Below are positions 25,430 through 36,999 of a stretch of DNA of 64,000 bases, piece after piece; within the stretch, counting starts at the first letter, position 1, and each line of letters starts with the position of its first letter. The notes beneath the pieces were generated by a model. The model saw only the letters and a list, made by a program, of their open reading frames with translations. It was not told the origin of the DNA and made no database searches. The position numbers and the translations under genes are program-made. Origin of the DNA: Ophioderma brevispina (lineage: Eukaryota > Echinodermata > Ophiuroidea > Amphilepidida > Ophiodermatidae); the NCBI GenBank assembly GCA_023653785.1, contig JAMKCH010056627.1, forward strand, positions 1 to 64,000, given 5' to 3'.

Positions 25430-26110
25430 CACAGTTGTAACCCCGAGCTTAGGCTACCCATGGGTACTCTAGCTCTACTCCAAGGTACCCCCTTGATGCA
25501 GCTATTGATGCAGGCAGCTACCTCAACTAAGTACTCTTGTGATTAATACGACCCGGTGGATTGCAGCTATGTTTACTTAGCATCACCGCCATGCCTATAG
25601 TGTACTCTGCAGTTGCCTAGCTAGGTGACTGTTACCTGTAGCCCATTTAGGCCACCAGTATTAGAGTACCTGTGCAGCTACTCCATGGGAGTACCTTCAC
25701 AGGTACTCCCCTACCAGCTGCCTAGTAGGCAGCACATTGGACCATAGAGGGCGCCAAACATTCCATTGTTGTTTACGACTTTCTGATCATTTTCAAGCTT
25801 AGTAACATCTATATTTGCATTTAGCATCACCAAAAACCCCTATAAATGACATTTTGAGTAAAAACATATAACCTATGTGACCAAAATGTTAAATAATGGA
25901 TAAAATTACTAAAATAATCACACATAGCTCAAAGCTCATTTGCATGGGAGTACCCATGCAGGTACTCCCGCATGGTGTGACTAGTGGTTAAGCTACTGCG
26001 TGTGTACCTAGGTGGATGGTTACCCCCACTTTTGCGGCCGCCGATGTGGTACCCATGAGGGTGGGTACTCCGCGGCTACTTAATAGTCACTTCAAAGGTA
26101 CTCCCATGAA
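25430..26110. repeat. Cluster of GGTACTCCC palindromes
   Basis: Two perfect inverted repeats of the form GGGAGTACC-N6-GGTACTCCC lie at 25687-25710 and 25946-25969, with half-sites near 26062-26070 and at 26097-26105. Many GGTAC/GTACC and CAGCT words fill the region. No ORF was recognised. It may be a foldback element. Confidence 0.7.
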
Positions 26111-26818
26111 GAAATTGGTTGTGTAATTTAAAAATTACTCAGGCAATCTACTAAACTAGCATAATTTGTGCATGTAGTATAAAAAAAACTAAACAAGAAC
26201 AGTTTTCTTCCTGGATTTCATGAATTATGCCAAATTTTTAGAGTATAAATTCCAAGTGTCTCTTAAACCTTTGATTCTGGCAAGTTGTCCTTGTTGATTG
26301 TTTATCTAACGCTACAACATAGATAAATCCTATCTCTACGCAATGATAAGACAAATCTGCCAAATATTTGTTCATTTGTGTTGACAGCAGTTGCAACAAT
26401 TGGCCTTTAAGTAGTAAAATTGCTCATGTGTGTACCGTTGCTGTACATGTACATACAACATCCTGTACACCTCCCTCCATTCCTCCTCCTCCTCCCCCCC
26501 CTACAGATAAATTTCAGTATTTATTGCTTCAATAAATCATGTTTTCTGGATAAACAGTACCATTTATGGCACATGACTTTGAAATGGTTTTGGTGAGACA
26601 TGTCATCACTCCACTGTCTTACATGTAAAAGACTGTGCCTTCTCATTGTGCAAAAAAAATGGATTTTAACTGATGCAAGTTTTTGCATTGTGATAAAATA
26701 ATTTAACCCATGCACAGTAAGATAAATATTGGACCTTACGTTGTGAGCATTCCCCTTACCATTTTTTGTTAATGATGCGAAAAATATTCCATCTTTAACC
26801 ATTTATAGCCCGACTATA

Positions 26819-26867
26819 AGAGAGAGAGAAGAGAGGGAGGAAAGAGAGGATTAGAGGAGGGAGAAAG
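26819..26867. repeat. Purine (GA) tract 1
   Basis: GAGAG/GGGAGG-type polypurine, almost free of pyrimidines. Confidence 0.85.
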
Positions 26868-27217
26868 GCACAGCTGTCGAAAGTCTCATTTATTTATATG
26901 ACCCAAACCAGATTAAAACAAAAATTATCGCCAGCGGACACACTGTGACAACTGATTGGAATATTAAGTCATAACTACATTCTGTGTAATTTTAAAAAAT
27001 GCATAATTTTGTTATTTTCTTTATTTGTTTAAAAATCTAGTTTTCCACGTCTTTATATGAAGATTGACTTATAGAGGCTGCTATAACATATCATGACCTT
27101 TTGGAGCCTATATGGCAAGATTCCCGCAATGGATTTGTCTGATTCTTGCAGAGATGATAGCTCTTGCATATCTCCTACTTATTCAGTTGTCAAAATGTGT
27201 CGCCACGCTTAAAAAAA

Positions 27218-27382
27218 TAAGAGAGAGACAATTTGTATGGGTCAAAAGGGAGAGAGAGAGAGATGATTGGAGGAGTGATGGAGGGAGAGAGGATAGGAGG
27301 GGAGGAGAGAAGAGGTGGAGAGAGGTAGAGTGGAGGGAGGGAGAGAGAGGGAGGGGGAAAAGGGGGACGGGAGGAAAGAAGT
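27218..27382. repeat. Purine (GA) tract 2, ~165 bases
   Basis: A long GA-rich tract with few interruptions, about 400 bases after tract 1. The ORF across it (lysine, arginine, glycine, glutamate only) is a composition artefact. Triplex-forming potential. Confidence 0.85.
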
Positions 27383-27999
27383 GTAATATTTTTAGCTAGC
27401 CTTACCCAGGTTTTACAGTCCATATTGTAATTCATCTACTAAATGTCATTATGTACAATGTAGAGTTTCATTGAACCCACCCAGCACCAGGCTTGAAGAT
27501 CATACAGGGTTAATCTACCAAAGATTATCTGCTTATTGGAGCGCAACTTCCTTGCATTGTTCCGACCGACGGATGTAAATCGAGGGTTGTTTTTAACCAA
27601 TCCATAATGCATGGCAATGTACCTATAGTACTTAACGGTTTGCAACAAGAGATTTCAAGGCATCAGATGTCTGTGATATGTAGTCGATTTCATATACCGG
27701 TAGATTAGATCCTCAAAAGACTCCCTACCTTTTATTTGGTTACAGAAATAACTTAAAATGAAAACCAAAAAGGCGATTTGTATGTGCTTATATTTCAATA
27801 GAAAAATAGGCTGAATTTCGTATTTGTCCTATACAAAATTAGAAATTTCACATTTTGTACCAAAGAACGAAACAGTTCAGCTTAATCCTTACGATGGGAA
27901 TATTTGTGATATAAAGCTTTACACCAGTGCAAAAATCAGAATGTTCACATTTTTTTTCGGGCCCCTGTTATTTGAATCTCTCGTTGCACTTTAAGAATT

Positions 28000-28165
28000 C
28001 CAGAAGTTTAAGAACCACAAGACATCATAATCATGCTAAAAAATTTCCCTAAAATACTAATTGCTTTGTGGACTAAATTGAGTGTAAAAATCAGGCTTCT
28101 TATGTGGTATGATAGTTTTGCCGGATCACATGACCCTTTATTGAGGTGACATTTCCAAAAATGGT
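28000..28165 (-). repeat. Dispersed repeat family A, inverted copy
   Basis: The reverse complement contains CACCTCAATAAAGGGTCATG, TGATCC and CTTGTGGTTCTTAAAC as in the 1010-1220 copy. It lies in intron 1 of the ZNF395-like gene. Confidence 0.55.
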
Positions 28166-28857
28166 GCATGTGGATTGATATACACCCTTTTGATACTGGT
28201 TTGTTTTATATTTCTACATTTACACCTTATTTGCACAAGATGTGGTAATGTTAAGGACGGGTTTGGCAAAAAAGGATGTGATGTTGCAAATGTGCAGGGA
28301 CCTTTTGATATATGGAGATAGAGTGGGAAATAAGGATTGATTAATTTGATCCACAAAAAAAATTATACAAGGGGAACTCGTATTTACGCGATGAGTAAAA
28401 TATTCCCCGCCGAATATCGCGATCGCTAAGTGATGACTAAAACTGTACCAGTCCACCCTTAATTTTGGCCCCCACTAGCTCACCAAAAATACTTTGAAAA
28501 AACATTTTGACTTTTGGTGGAAGTCACTCGAGAAATCTTAAAGTTCATCGTGCAAAAATCCCTGACATTCACTAAATTTTAAAAATATAATAATTTATTC
28601 AATTTGGCACACTATTTGTTTGAAAAATCATGTGACCCACATTTTAAATTTGGGGACCCAAACGAGGTCTGAAGGGGCGAAACAACCGATTTCTATTTCC
28701 ACATTTTCCAAGAAATGTAAACAGGCTGGCAACCCAAAAGACCCACGTGTAACAACCCAAACTAAAAAGAATACTTTCAATGAAAACATTGGTACTACGT
28801 ATGTTAATACCTTTTGTGTAGTATACTTTTCCGTCCCCCCACTAGGCCAATTACGCT

Positions 28858-29190
28858 GATATTTGCATATTATTAGCTCATTTGCATATTAATTTGCCGA
28901 AATACTTCCCAAATCGAAATCAGTCTAGAACTTCTCGCCCACCTCCTTCCACCACGTTACATCACTATACGCCATACAGAACTCCCAGAAAACTTGTACA
29001 CAACCTTGCGGGAAATTTTCTAAATTATGCAAATTAGATACTTATTAGCATATTTTACACGCCAAAATCTAATAAGGTCGAGAACTCATCAACCCGCTTC
29101 TTTCCACCAGTTACATCATCGTAGCCATGACTGAACTCTCAGATAAACTCGTACAAACTATATGGTCACTATGTTGACATTTTGTGCATA
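28858..29190. repeat. Diverged tandem pair, ~170-base unit
   Basis: GCATATTATTAGC, CTAGAACTTCTCGCCCACC, TTTCCACCA..TTACATCA and CTCAGATAAACTCGTACA-type segments occur twice in the same order (28858-29038 and 29039-29190). Confidence 0.65.
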
Positions 29191-29916
29191 TTTACCTTTT
29201 TTGGACGCGTTGACCTTTTCCTCCCCCCCCACCCCCTGACAGACCCAGGGAGGACCCTGGGGGTGTGAATTACCTGGTTAATAGGGGGTTTCCCCTCGAC
29301 AATAAATACCCAGTTTGCTACTCTAGCTCATCCAAAAAAAGATCTGCCCAATGTTCCAGGGTTAACATTTTTATCACATACATACATACGGCATACATAC
29401 AGGACCATACGGACGGCCCATTTTATGTCCCCTCGGAACTTTCGTTGGCGGGGACAAAAATATCACACATATCCGTGAGGATGAAGTTATGGATCACAAA
29501 ATCTCATATAGGTTTGAACTATTTTTTTACAAGCACTGGGTTTTGTAGGACCAGTCTACTGATTAAAATCCAGATTCCATGTTGTCCTCAGACTAGACAC
29601 AACATCCATGATAACAAATATTTATACAACTCATGTGCAAACAATGGCTGTATCTGGTTGGATTGCAGAACAAATGTAAATACCACAATTTAAGAACATA
29701 GTGTATATATTTTGACCCATGCATTACAAGTTTTTGATTAAAAAGAAGCACCTCGAACCTTTAAATTGTCATGGTAAATACTATGAAAGTGATTAAAGTT
29801 ACATTACAATACTTAAATTTCAACATCTTTTTATCTACTTCATGCAACTAGAATCAAAGGGCAGATAGAATCACTGTACAAATTTACCAGGCAGGACCAA
29901 CTGACCACCATTTTTG

Positions 29917-30060
29917 GGGGTTGGGGGGGGGGGGGGGAGGTGAGGGGCAGACACGACCTGCTCGATTTGGTCTTTGGGGATTTCCCAAACGGTAATTTGA
30001 ACTAGCTACAATGCATATATTAATGGGCAGTCTCATTCCCAGTGACATTACAAAATGACA
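29917..30060 (+). mobile_element. 5' part of the 60.4 kb hAT-like MITE family
   Basis: Shares GACACG.CCTGCTCGATTTGG, TTGGGGATTTC, AACGGTAATTTG, GGCAGTCTC and CCCAGTGACATTA with 60407-60520, preceded here by a long G run. No right end was recognised. Confidence 0.65.
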
Positions 30061-30295
30061 TACTATTCAAATGATAAGGAAAAAAAGCCAACCAATAAGG
30101 ACCAAATTGGATATTTTATCATTACTGTCCATACTGACCCTCACTACAACACATAATTTAATGGCGATTCATATCCTTGAATACTGCCATTTGAAAAGTA
30201 CTTACGAGAATTGTACCCGGGGGGACCACTCGTATTAAAAGGTGGATGTGATGCGTGAAACAAGAAAACGCGTAAAGTGGTATGTTTTTTGTAAC

Positions 30296-30503
30296 AGTGG
30301 CGTAACAGGCGGGGGCGGGGGGCAGGTTGCCCCCTCTGACGACTTTGGCGGGGAAAAAATTGCAAAAATCATGCTAAATCAGCCATTTGTCAGCAAGCCT
30401 TCTGACACGGAAATTTGGACCTTTTGACCCCTGCCCCTAAGAGGGAATTTCCCACGACCTGGGAATTTGCCCCCTCAGAGCATGCAGGCCCGTTACGCCA
30501 CTG
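30296..30503. mobile_element. hAT-like MITE with CAGTGGCGTAAC ends
   Basis: The left end is CAGTGGCGTAACAGG and the right end CCCGTTACGCCACTG. The flanks TTTGTAAC and TTCGTAAC differ at one of eight positions, which fits an old 8-base target duplication. About 208 bases, G/C-run-rich at both ends, with no gene. It lies in intron 1. Confidence 0.8.
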
Positions 30504-30619
30504 TTCGTAACCCTGAAATTGTGATGTACGCGAGATCAAAATCATCAAAAATATTGTAATTTGGAAGTAAAGCAACATGAGCAAAGCCAGATAATAAGGG
30601 TATATTTTCAACACAATGC

Positions 30620-30760
30620 ATTGCTTACTTGTTCAGGGTAGCAAAACTGACATAAGACTTGTTTATGGTAGCAAAAGCAGACAAAAATGCTTGTTTAGGG
30701 CATGTTTTTTAGTCGGTGGAAATACTTGTTTAGGGTGCATTTCGGAAGTCCATGTTTACG
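30620..30760 (+). repeat. Short tandem array ACTTGTTTAGGGT(A)GCA
   Basis: Four imperfect copies about 40-45 bases apart of a CTTGTTTAGGGTAGCAAAA word. Confidence 0.7.
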
Positions 30761-30999
30761 CATCCACCTTTGAATACAACTCTCCCCCCCCCCCCCCCGG
30801 AATTGTACAGACTTGCCCTGCCTTATTCCTGCAAATTTTAAATATTTTGATTCTTTCGAGGGAACAAACATTCACAAGATATAACAATAATAAAAAAATA
30901 CCTTTTCTTTCTCCCCTCCTACAAACAGATAAATGTAGACAATATTCAGCTCTTATTTTCTCTCTTATTTCTGGTGGTAGTTGCTGCTTCAGCTTTCTA

Positions 31000-32358
31000 T
31001 ACTACTAATTCAGTATGACTAAGACATACCCTAACATGATGATCTTAGACATAGTTTTAGCTAGTTTTTGAAAAAGAAAGTTTTACTACCGAACTTATCC
31101 CAAAATTAGTGCTGGCGAATAAGCAACCTGCCCTGGTAGATAATATCAGGGGCAGAAATTAATGTCTATGTGGAGGATTTATGGAGATCTATTATGCCCG
31201 CCCAAATGTTAATTGTTGAAACAACATCTCTTGCGCAAGTTCATTTCCATGATTTCACAATCGTCAAATTGAATTTCATATTGCACATACCCTGGGATAT
31301 GCTGGACGAAATGGTTTCAGTGCGGTTCCGTTGATTACCATACAATGCATGGCCATGGTCGATGAATAAGCCGGCCGCACTGCGCGTGCACCTGTATGGC
31401 ACATTTTTATACCGGCCGGTACGGTGTCACGCTTTTTCTGATAAGAAAGTATTCGACCCAAGTCGTGCGGAACAAAAATCATGATTTTACTGATCAGCTT
31501 ATTCCTAATATTAAAGTTGGGATGCTTTTTGCTTTTTATTGTTTTTCCAAAATGGACTGCCATTGCATTAACATTCAATGAGGAATTCATGGTGGAATTC
31601 ATATAAAACATGAGCGTAACCTTTTCAAGCTGAAAATGGGCCGCTCTTTCATCCCGCCCTCCCACGCGTTTATATTATAATTCAATTTGAGGCACATGCA
31701 GAAAATTAACTCTTTCCCCTCTTCACATGGAAGAGCACATGAAATTTTGTTCTCGTGATTTTTTATCATGTGAAAACTGTAAAATCCCCTCCGGGGCTGC
31801 TTGGCCTCATGCCACGCTTGCCATAACATCCAGGGTATCACAAACAGCACAACCATGGTAATTACCCGCGGAAAGCAGCTCTCCTTTTGGCTGCATTCCA
31901 ATATCATCAAAACAACCAAATAACACTTCCTATCGCTATAAAGAATATAATCTTGTGCCATTTGTGGTATACCTTAAATATTGTCCATTTAAGTAAAACG
32001 AACTTGAAATACATTTTAGATTTCCAAATTCAAAGTGAATGCAATAAATGAAAAGAAAAGAACTATGTGAAATTGGTCTCGGGATGTTTGATGTATACAC
32101 AAGTTCAGTGTTGACACAAAAATGTACAAAATATACAGGACTTGGAGCCAGCCTACGGTTCTTGTTTTGTTTGGATAATAATACATGTACCATATACAAC
32201 GGGTTATTTTGTACGTATTCAAATTAAATGACTGCCTGAAATAAACCCCTGGGTTTTAGTTGAACGCAACTGAAGTAATCTAAAAATAAGCAACGAATAC
32301 CCCCAGTAACGCAGGTGATATGACGTGATAATGCAAATATATGTCGTTTCACGTGTAT
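31000..32358. other. Intron 1 DNA, nothing recognised
   Basis: Several overlapping ORFs up to 129 codons on the minus strand have no recognised similarity and no splice or codon signal. I treat them as chance. Confidence 0.5.
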
Positions 32359-32389
32359 CCTTGCTGTTTACAAGTTGTAAACAGCAAGG
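32359..32389. promoter_or_regulatory. 31-base palindrome with two facing forkhead motifs
   Basis: Two perfect 15-base arms (CCTTGCTGTTTACAA and its complement) flank a single G. Each arm contains TGTTTAC, a forkhead (FOX) core, so two sites face each other. It lies in intron 1, about 240 bases past the exon 1 donor. It could be a composite regulatory site or a chance or replication-derived palindrome. Confidence 0.5.
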
Positions 32390-32625
32390 CTACCTACACA
32401 ACAAAATTCAGATGGTCATGGTGTTCATATCATACCGGGATATTATGCCGTGGTATCATCGGGGAATGGAGATACTTCAATACATGCATGAATACACCTA
32501 GTTAGGCCTATTACACCCAAATCACATTAGAGTCAAATAGTTAGCATATTATTTACACAAATTTCAGCTACTTACAAAACACTAAATCAGTGAGTTTGTG
32601 AATAGGGTCTATAATTTCAACTTAC

Positions 32626-33128
32626 CTTGGTACATCGATACAGTTTGTATTAAGGGCTTTCCTCTTCACATCAGAACATGTTGTGTAAGTTGTTTTTTGC
32701 TGCTCTCCCGCATTGATCATTCTGCATTTGCGTCCCTCTAACAGCCTTACTTCGTCCAGTTTCCTATGAACCAAAGTCTCCGATTCATCGTTCAGCTTAA
32801 TGAAAACTTCGTTGGTTTGTTTCTTATGTTTTTGCACGTGTCCGCTAACTTCACGCCCGTTGTGAGTGATGAAAACTTTCTGGTTGAACTTCAAATGAAC
32901 AGCAGTGATGTTTTGAAAACCGGGGCCGACTATCTGATGAGCCATATAGTCCTTGCAATAACCATCATCAAAAATCACAATGTGAGATAAATCAACTTTT
33001 GATTTTACAAGTTTGTTTGAAACCATGGTTCGGACTACACCAGGATAGTAAATGCCATCCTGCCACGGGGCGCACACCTTGGTGCCCACGAAAGAGCGTT
33101 TCACTGGTCGTTTTGCACACACATTCAT
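32626..33128 (-). CDS. ZNF395-like: Exon 1 of ZNF395/ZNF704/SLC2A4RG-family transcription factor
   Basis: This is the first coding exon, giving 167 codons plus two bases of a split codon. The start is the ATG at 33128. The frame stays open upstream to a stop near 33210, but only a TTG lies there. The N-terminus holds KRSFVGTKVCAP (residues 10-21), which aligns with the KRSLLGARVLGP stretch near the start of human ZNF395 (recalled). Next come two Tudor-like units: PWQDGIYYPGVV with VIFDDG (residues 21-56), then QKVFITHNGREVSGHV (83-98) with EVFIKLND. IVGPGF lies between them. The exon ends KRKALNTNCIDVP, and the family has the same IDVP motif. The donor is CCAAG|GTAAGT at 32626/32625. Family members are nuclear, sequence-specific DNA-binding regulators. 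The DNA-binding zinc finger and C-clamp are not in this exon. Family assignment is strong; which vertebrate paralogue is closest cannot be decided. Confidence 0.88.
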
Positions 33129-33206
33129 CGCGATAATTTTTAATTTCAGGCCTCGAAAATGATCAAGATCAAGAAATGTCAAGTAAAGAAAACCCGTGGT
33201 CTTTTG

Positions 33207-33560
33207 AAAATTGTGAAGTTAAAAATCACAAATCGACCGTCCACAATAATAATGTCCAATCTGTATTGCTGTATAAGTTAGCATTGGTAACAATCTACAC
33301 GCACATGCCTTCACTCCCTCGGCACTCGCAGGCTTGTTGTTTTGGTTTTCAATGTAGGAGGAGCTAACCCGGCTTTCTATAACCGCGCGGTTAGAAACAC
33401 TTATGATTGGTTTAGAGAGAAAACGCCCACAATTTGATTGGTTTACTGCTTTCCCAGTCTTATGATTGACAGAGTTATTAAATACAATCTGCAGCTTCCC
33501 GGTATCACGTGGTAAACGCCGGTACTGTTGTTTACATGTGGCCGCGGCACATATTGTATT
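33207..33560 (-). promoter_or_regulatory. Candidate promoter/5' region of the ZNF395-like gene
   Basis: Upstream of the exon 1 ATG there are two GATTGG boxes (CCAAT on the minus strand) near 33400 and 33435, with another near 33790. A 14-base palindrome TAACCGCGCGGTTA lies at about 33379-33392, and a CACGTG E-box sits near 33507. This stretch has more CpG than its surroundings. Its position 250-450 bases upstream of the start codon fits a TATA-less, CCAAT-driven promoter. The transcription start cannot be placed, and a separate 5' UTR exon is possible. Confidence 0.4.
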
Positions 33561-34977
33561 CAAGTAATGCAAATTTAGAAGCCAGGGTAGTATTTCTTAC
33601 ATTTTCAGAGAATCCGTAGTAGTAAATCCGACTTACAAAAATCACAGGTTCAAGATATATAAATGAGAAAGTCATCAGGGCTTCAAAATAGGGACGATGT
33701 AATTATGTACACAAAGTGTCAGCCGGTCCACTTGCTATTTTACACAAGATTTCAAGGCCATCATTGCGAAGCCACAGATTAAAGCATGGTGATTGGTCAA
33801 CAGAGCCACACCCCCAAGGGCAAGTCATCGCCCGATGTAGTGGGCTGTTCTCATAAATGTCGTTGCATCACAAGTGCCTTTTGAATTTGTTGCACGGAAT
33901 AATAATGGCTTCCCCACTAAAAACGGGAAGAAATCCATGCCAGTTGACGCAATTATTATTGAAAAATGGCATCCAATATTTATTGCAATACGGTACGAAT
34001 TTGTGTCTCAACATTTTGTTTTTATGTTCAAAACAGAGGGAGGGTCAAATATGGAAACACCGGCAGTAAACAAAGCTTTAAATGACGAGTTTGGGATTTT
34101 GCCAAGTTTTCGCCGGCTTCGTAAAAGAACATGAGCTGAGCTCGAGTATAGCATCGAGGCCCCTTTCGGGGGCATTGATCTTGCACACGTATTTTTTCAT
34201 GAAAAGGGAGGATGTATGTACAAATTATTCACGTCACCTCATAAAATTATGAAAACATTTCCAGGAAAGCGTTTCAGCGATTCATTTATGACGGAGTCGT
34301 TTGTAAAACTATACTCCTGGGTTATAGTGTTTGTCAACAATTAAAATATCAAGTATGTCTAGCACTGGATTACGTGAGTTAGGGCCCCCCTATGGTGGCG
34401 GTAGGGGGTCACAGTGATTTTTGTTTTATAGCCATGACATTGTAAACTCCCCACATTATGTTAAAGGGACATTGGGGGATGTCGGCGAATTCCATGTCAC
34501 TACACCCAGGACTACACCCTCAATTTAGATTTCCATTTATGCGTGTTTGTAAATTACCACAGACATAAATAAGCCAAAATAGAAGTAAATTGTGTTAAAA
34601 TAAGACCCAAGATAAAGGCCGCTTTTTAAAAACTCTTTAAAAAACCGCCTTCTTTCCCGTACATTCTGACACTCCAGGATTAGAATGCTGGAATAATAAA
34701 GCTATGTGTTTAAACACTTCAAAAGTGAGGTTTTCTTTTTGGTTTTCTTTCTTTTTCTTTATTTTTTTAAGATATAGTTTGCAAGTAATTTCACAATTTC
34801 GGCCAGTTTTTTGTTTTGTTTTAGTTTGCTTTTTTGCTTCAGTTGTTTGTTTTGTGTTTGTTGGAAGTTTCCCTTTTCCTCTATCTTTTCCCTATGCAGT
34901 ACTTCCTTTGTCATATACCTCTGGATAACGGTAAACGTCATCATTAGATGTTCTTCAATCAGTCAAGTACGAATTAA
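33561..34977. other. Intergenic DNA right of the ZNF395-like gene
   Basis: The openings near 33857-34134 (plus) are the most protein-like here but gave no match. T-rich tract 34733-34870. No other feature. Confidence 0.45.
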
Positions 34978-35324
34978 AGACACTATCAGTGATTTGAAAA
35001 ATATTTGAAATTTGCAGGAATAGCTTCAAAGTGAAGGATAAGTCTGTAGAATTTTCATAAGTTACCTTTTCCAGCTGTAGAATTGACAGAAAAGGAAGAA
35101 TACGGCAGTGTTCCAAGATACGATTCTCCATTCAATTACGTGTTGTAGTAAGTGTCTGTTCGGACAGTAATGACTAAAATCTCCGATTCTGTCCTTATTA
35201 GGTTGCTTCTGGTCTTATCATTTGCAGGGTATGTTAGGCTACCTGTACTTGTTACATACATGCAAAAATCTGATTTTTGATAATTTTTTCGATTTGCTGA
35301 TTTAGCAAATCACTGATAGTGTCT
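34978..35324. mobile_element. TTAA-flanked MITE with 19-base perfect TIRs
   Basis: The ends AGACACTATCAGTGATTTG and CAAATCACTGATAGTGTCT are perfect complements, each bordered by TTAA (34974-34977 and 35325-35328). At 347 bases it has no ORF. A TTAA target suggests piggyBac or Kolobok. A diverged copy of the interior is at 41137-41420. Confidence 0.88.
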
Positions 35325-35869
35325 TTAAGGGAAATATTCATCATTAGAATATCGTCTCATGTCAATCGAATGACTTGACCAATTTCAGTTAAAGGCTGAC
35401 TCAGAGATTTCTCGGGGAGGGCGTCCTCAATTTTCAAACAATTTTTTTTTTTTGCATAGGCCTATACATAATGCTTGTCCATATAATAATCACTGTGTGA
35501 AATAACTAAGCTTAACTCGAACGAAAAATCCGATTCATCTCTAACTTTGGAATTTAGCATTTAGGTGAGTATCTTTAGTTCCAGTACTACCGTATTTTTA
35601 ATTACTACACCCTAACACAAAAAGTTCATGAAACTTGTTTCCTCATGACGCCCCGTGCAGAAGTGCCAAACTGTATTTTTTTAATCTTTATTGGGATCTT
35701 TCATTTAATTCGAAAATTTTATTATCAGGCCACATAAAAAATATCAATTCTCGTATCGCCCCTCACTTTTTGGATTGATGTCAAACTTTTCTATGTCAAT
35801 TTTCTTAAATTAATTATAGTCCAATCCTTAAATTTTAATGGATATATAGCCTAATTGTATTTTCAAGGT

Positions 35870-36998
35870 CACGTTCCATGGCCCGATCGCTAATAGCCCG
35901 TCCCCAGAGCCCCGATTTTTACCGAATAGTCAACATTTTGATATCAGAAGAAGCTACTCTTTTTTCTCATTTACCCTGTGAACTTAGAGCCAAAGGTGTT
36001 TGCTTTTGGAAGTTTGAGCGAAATGGGCCCCCCTTTGGCGACCAATATTAATTTTACAACAGTACTTATGGGGATTACAAAATCACGTTCGCGTTTTTAG
36101 CTCTCGCACCATCAAAACGGAATGAACTATCGAGCGAAACTTTACAGATGGGGTTTTGGAGTGAAGGCCAATCTATAAAGATGAAAACGTCTCTATTCTT
36201 AAATCGGCCATCCCCCTTTAATGTAATCGACATGCAGTCACTTTATGTGATTTTAAGAAACCCTAGGGAGCCTATTCCGTAACCTTGTATTCCTCGTAAA
36301 AAGGGCCCACATGTTTTTTCTGTTTCTGCTGAAATTTGGTGGTACTTCGATGAAACACTCATATTTTTTATCTTAATATTTAGGTCATTTTAGTAAACCA
36401 AACGTCCTCCCTCCTCACTTTTCCGCAGCGGCCAATGCTATGCAATGATTTGAAACTAATGATTAATTTTAAGGGGGGGGATAAGTTATTATGAAATTAA
36501 TAGGTATAATCTTTCCCTCTCACTCTCTCTCTTTCCTTTCTTTTCCCTTCTCCTCTAAATGCTTTTCTCCCTTCCCGCCTCTCTCCCTCTCTTTTTCCTT
36601 TTAGAAGTAGAAAAGCCCATCCCTCATTGATCCCCTTCCCCCCTATTGTCTAGTTCTTTCATTTATTTCTTAAAGCGGCACTGGCAACCTTTTCACAAAA
36701 TAATGAATTTCTTCATTTGCTTCGAAAGAGTCACAGTCCGGTTATACAGGGTGAATGCCCTGGAATTAACTCCGGTGTGTGTTTTCTTGTGTTAAACGCC
36801 ATTTCCGTTGTCTGTTGAATTAATGACTCCGGAGTCATTAATTATAAAATCATTCTGTTTACCCATAAGCGAGCTGATTTGGGCTTAATAATTTCAGGTG
36901 AGGGCTAATGTATAAAGCTTTACAACCATGCAAAAATATCAATTTTGAAAAATCTTGAGGGCGCACTATTTTTCAAATGTGCCAGTGTCTTTTAAATT
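35870..36998 (-). mobile_element. Composite repeat, inverted relative to 23.9-25.2 kb
   Basis: Contains in reverse order and orientation the same blocks as 23941-25220. The GGCCATCCCCCTTTAAT end is near 36206-36222. A further MITE with facing ends TTAAAGCGGCACTGGCA and TGCCAGTGTCTTTTAA occupies about 36672-36992. Confidence 0.65.
36505..36602 (+). repeat. Polypyrimidine tract ending TTTTAG
   Basis: About 95 bases of C/T ending CTCTTTTTCCTTTTAG. It looks like a strong splice acceptor, but the next bases (AAGTAG..) open no frame with recognisable coding content. Confidence 0.7.
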
Positions 36999-36999
36999 C

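Noticed and set aside
27112..27399. Basic/acidic 95-codon protein
   Set aside because: It is the translation of a GA tract.
31276..31961. Minus-strand ORFs of 129 and 120 codons as extra exons of the ZNF395-like gene
   Set aside because: They sit between two exons that splice in phase with each other, and match nothing in the family.
33129..33182. Upstream TTG extension of exon 1 (18 extra codons)
   Set aside because: TTG is not a normal animal start, and the family's N-terminus begins a few residues before the KRS motif, matching the ATG at 33128.
33857..34134. Plus-strand 70-86 codon ORFs near the ZNF395-like promoter as a divergent gene
   Set aside because: No recognised domain, two overlapping frames of similar length, no donor in good context.
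36505..36640. Splice acceptor and exon after the polypyrimidine tract
   Set aside because: The following sequence has early stops in the useful frames and no coding signal.
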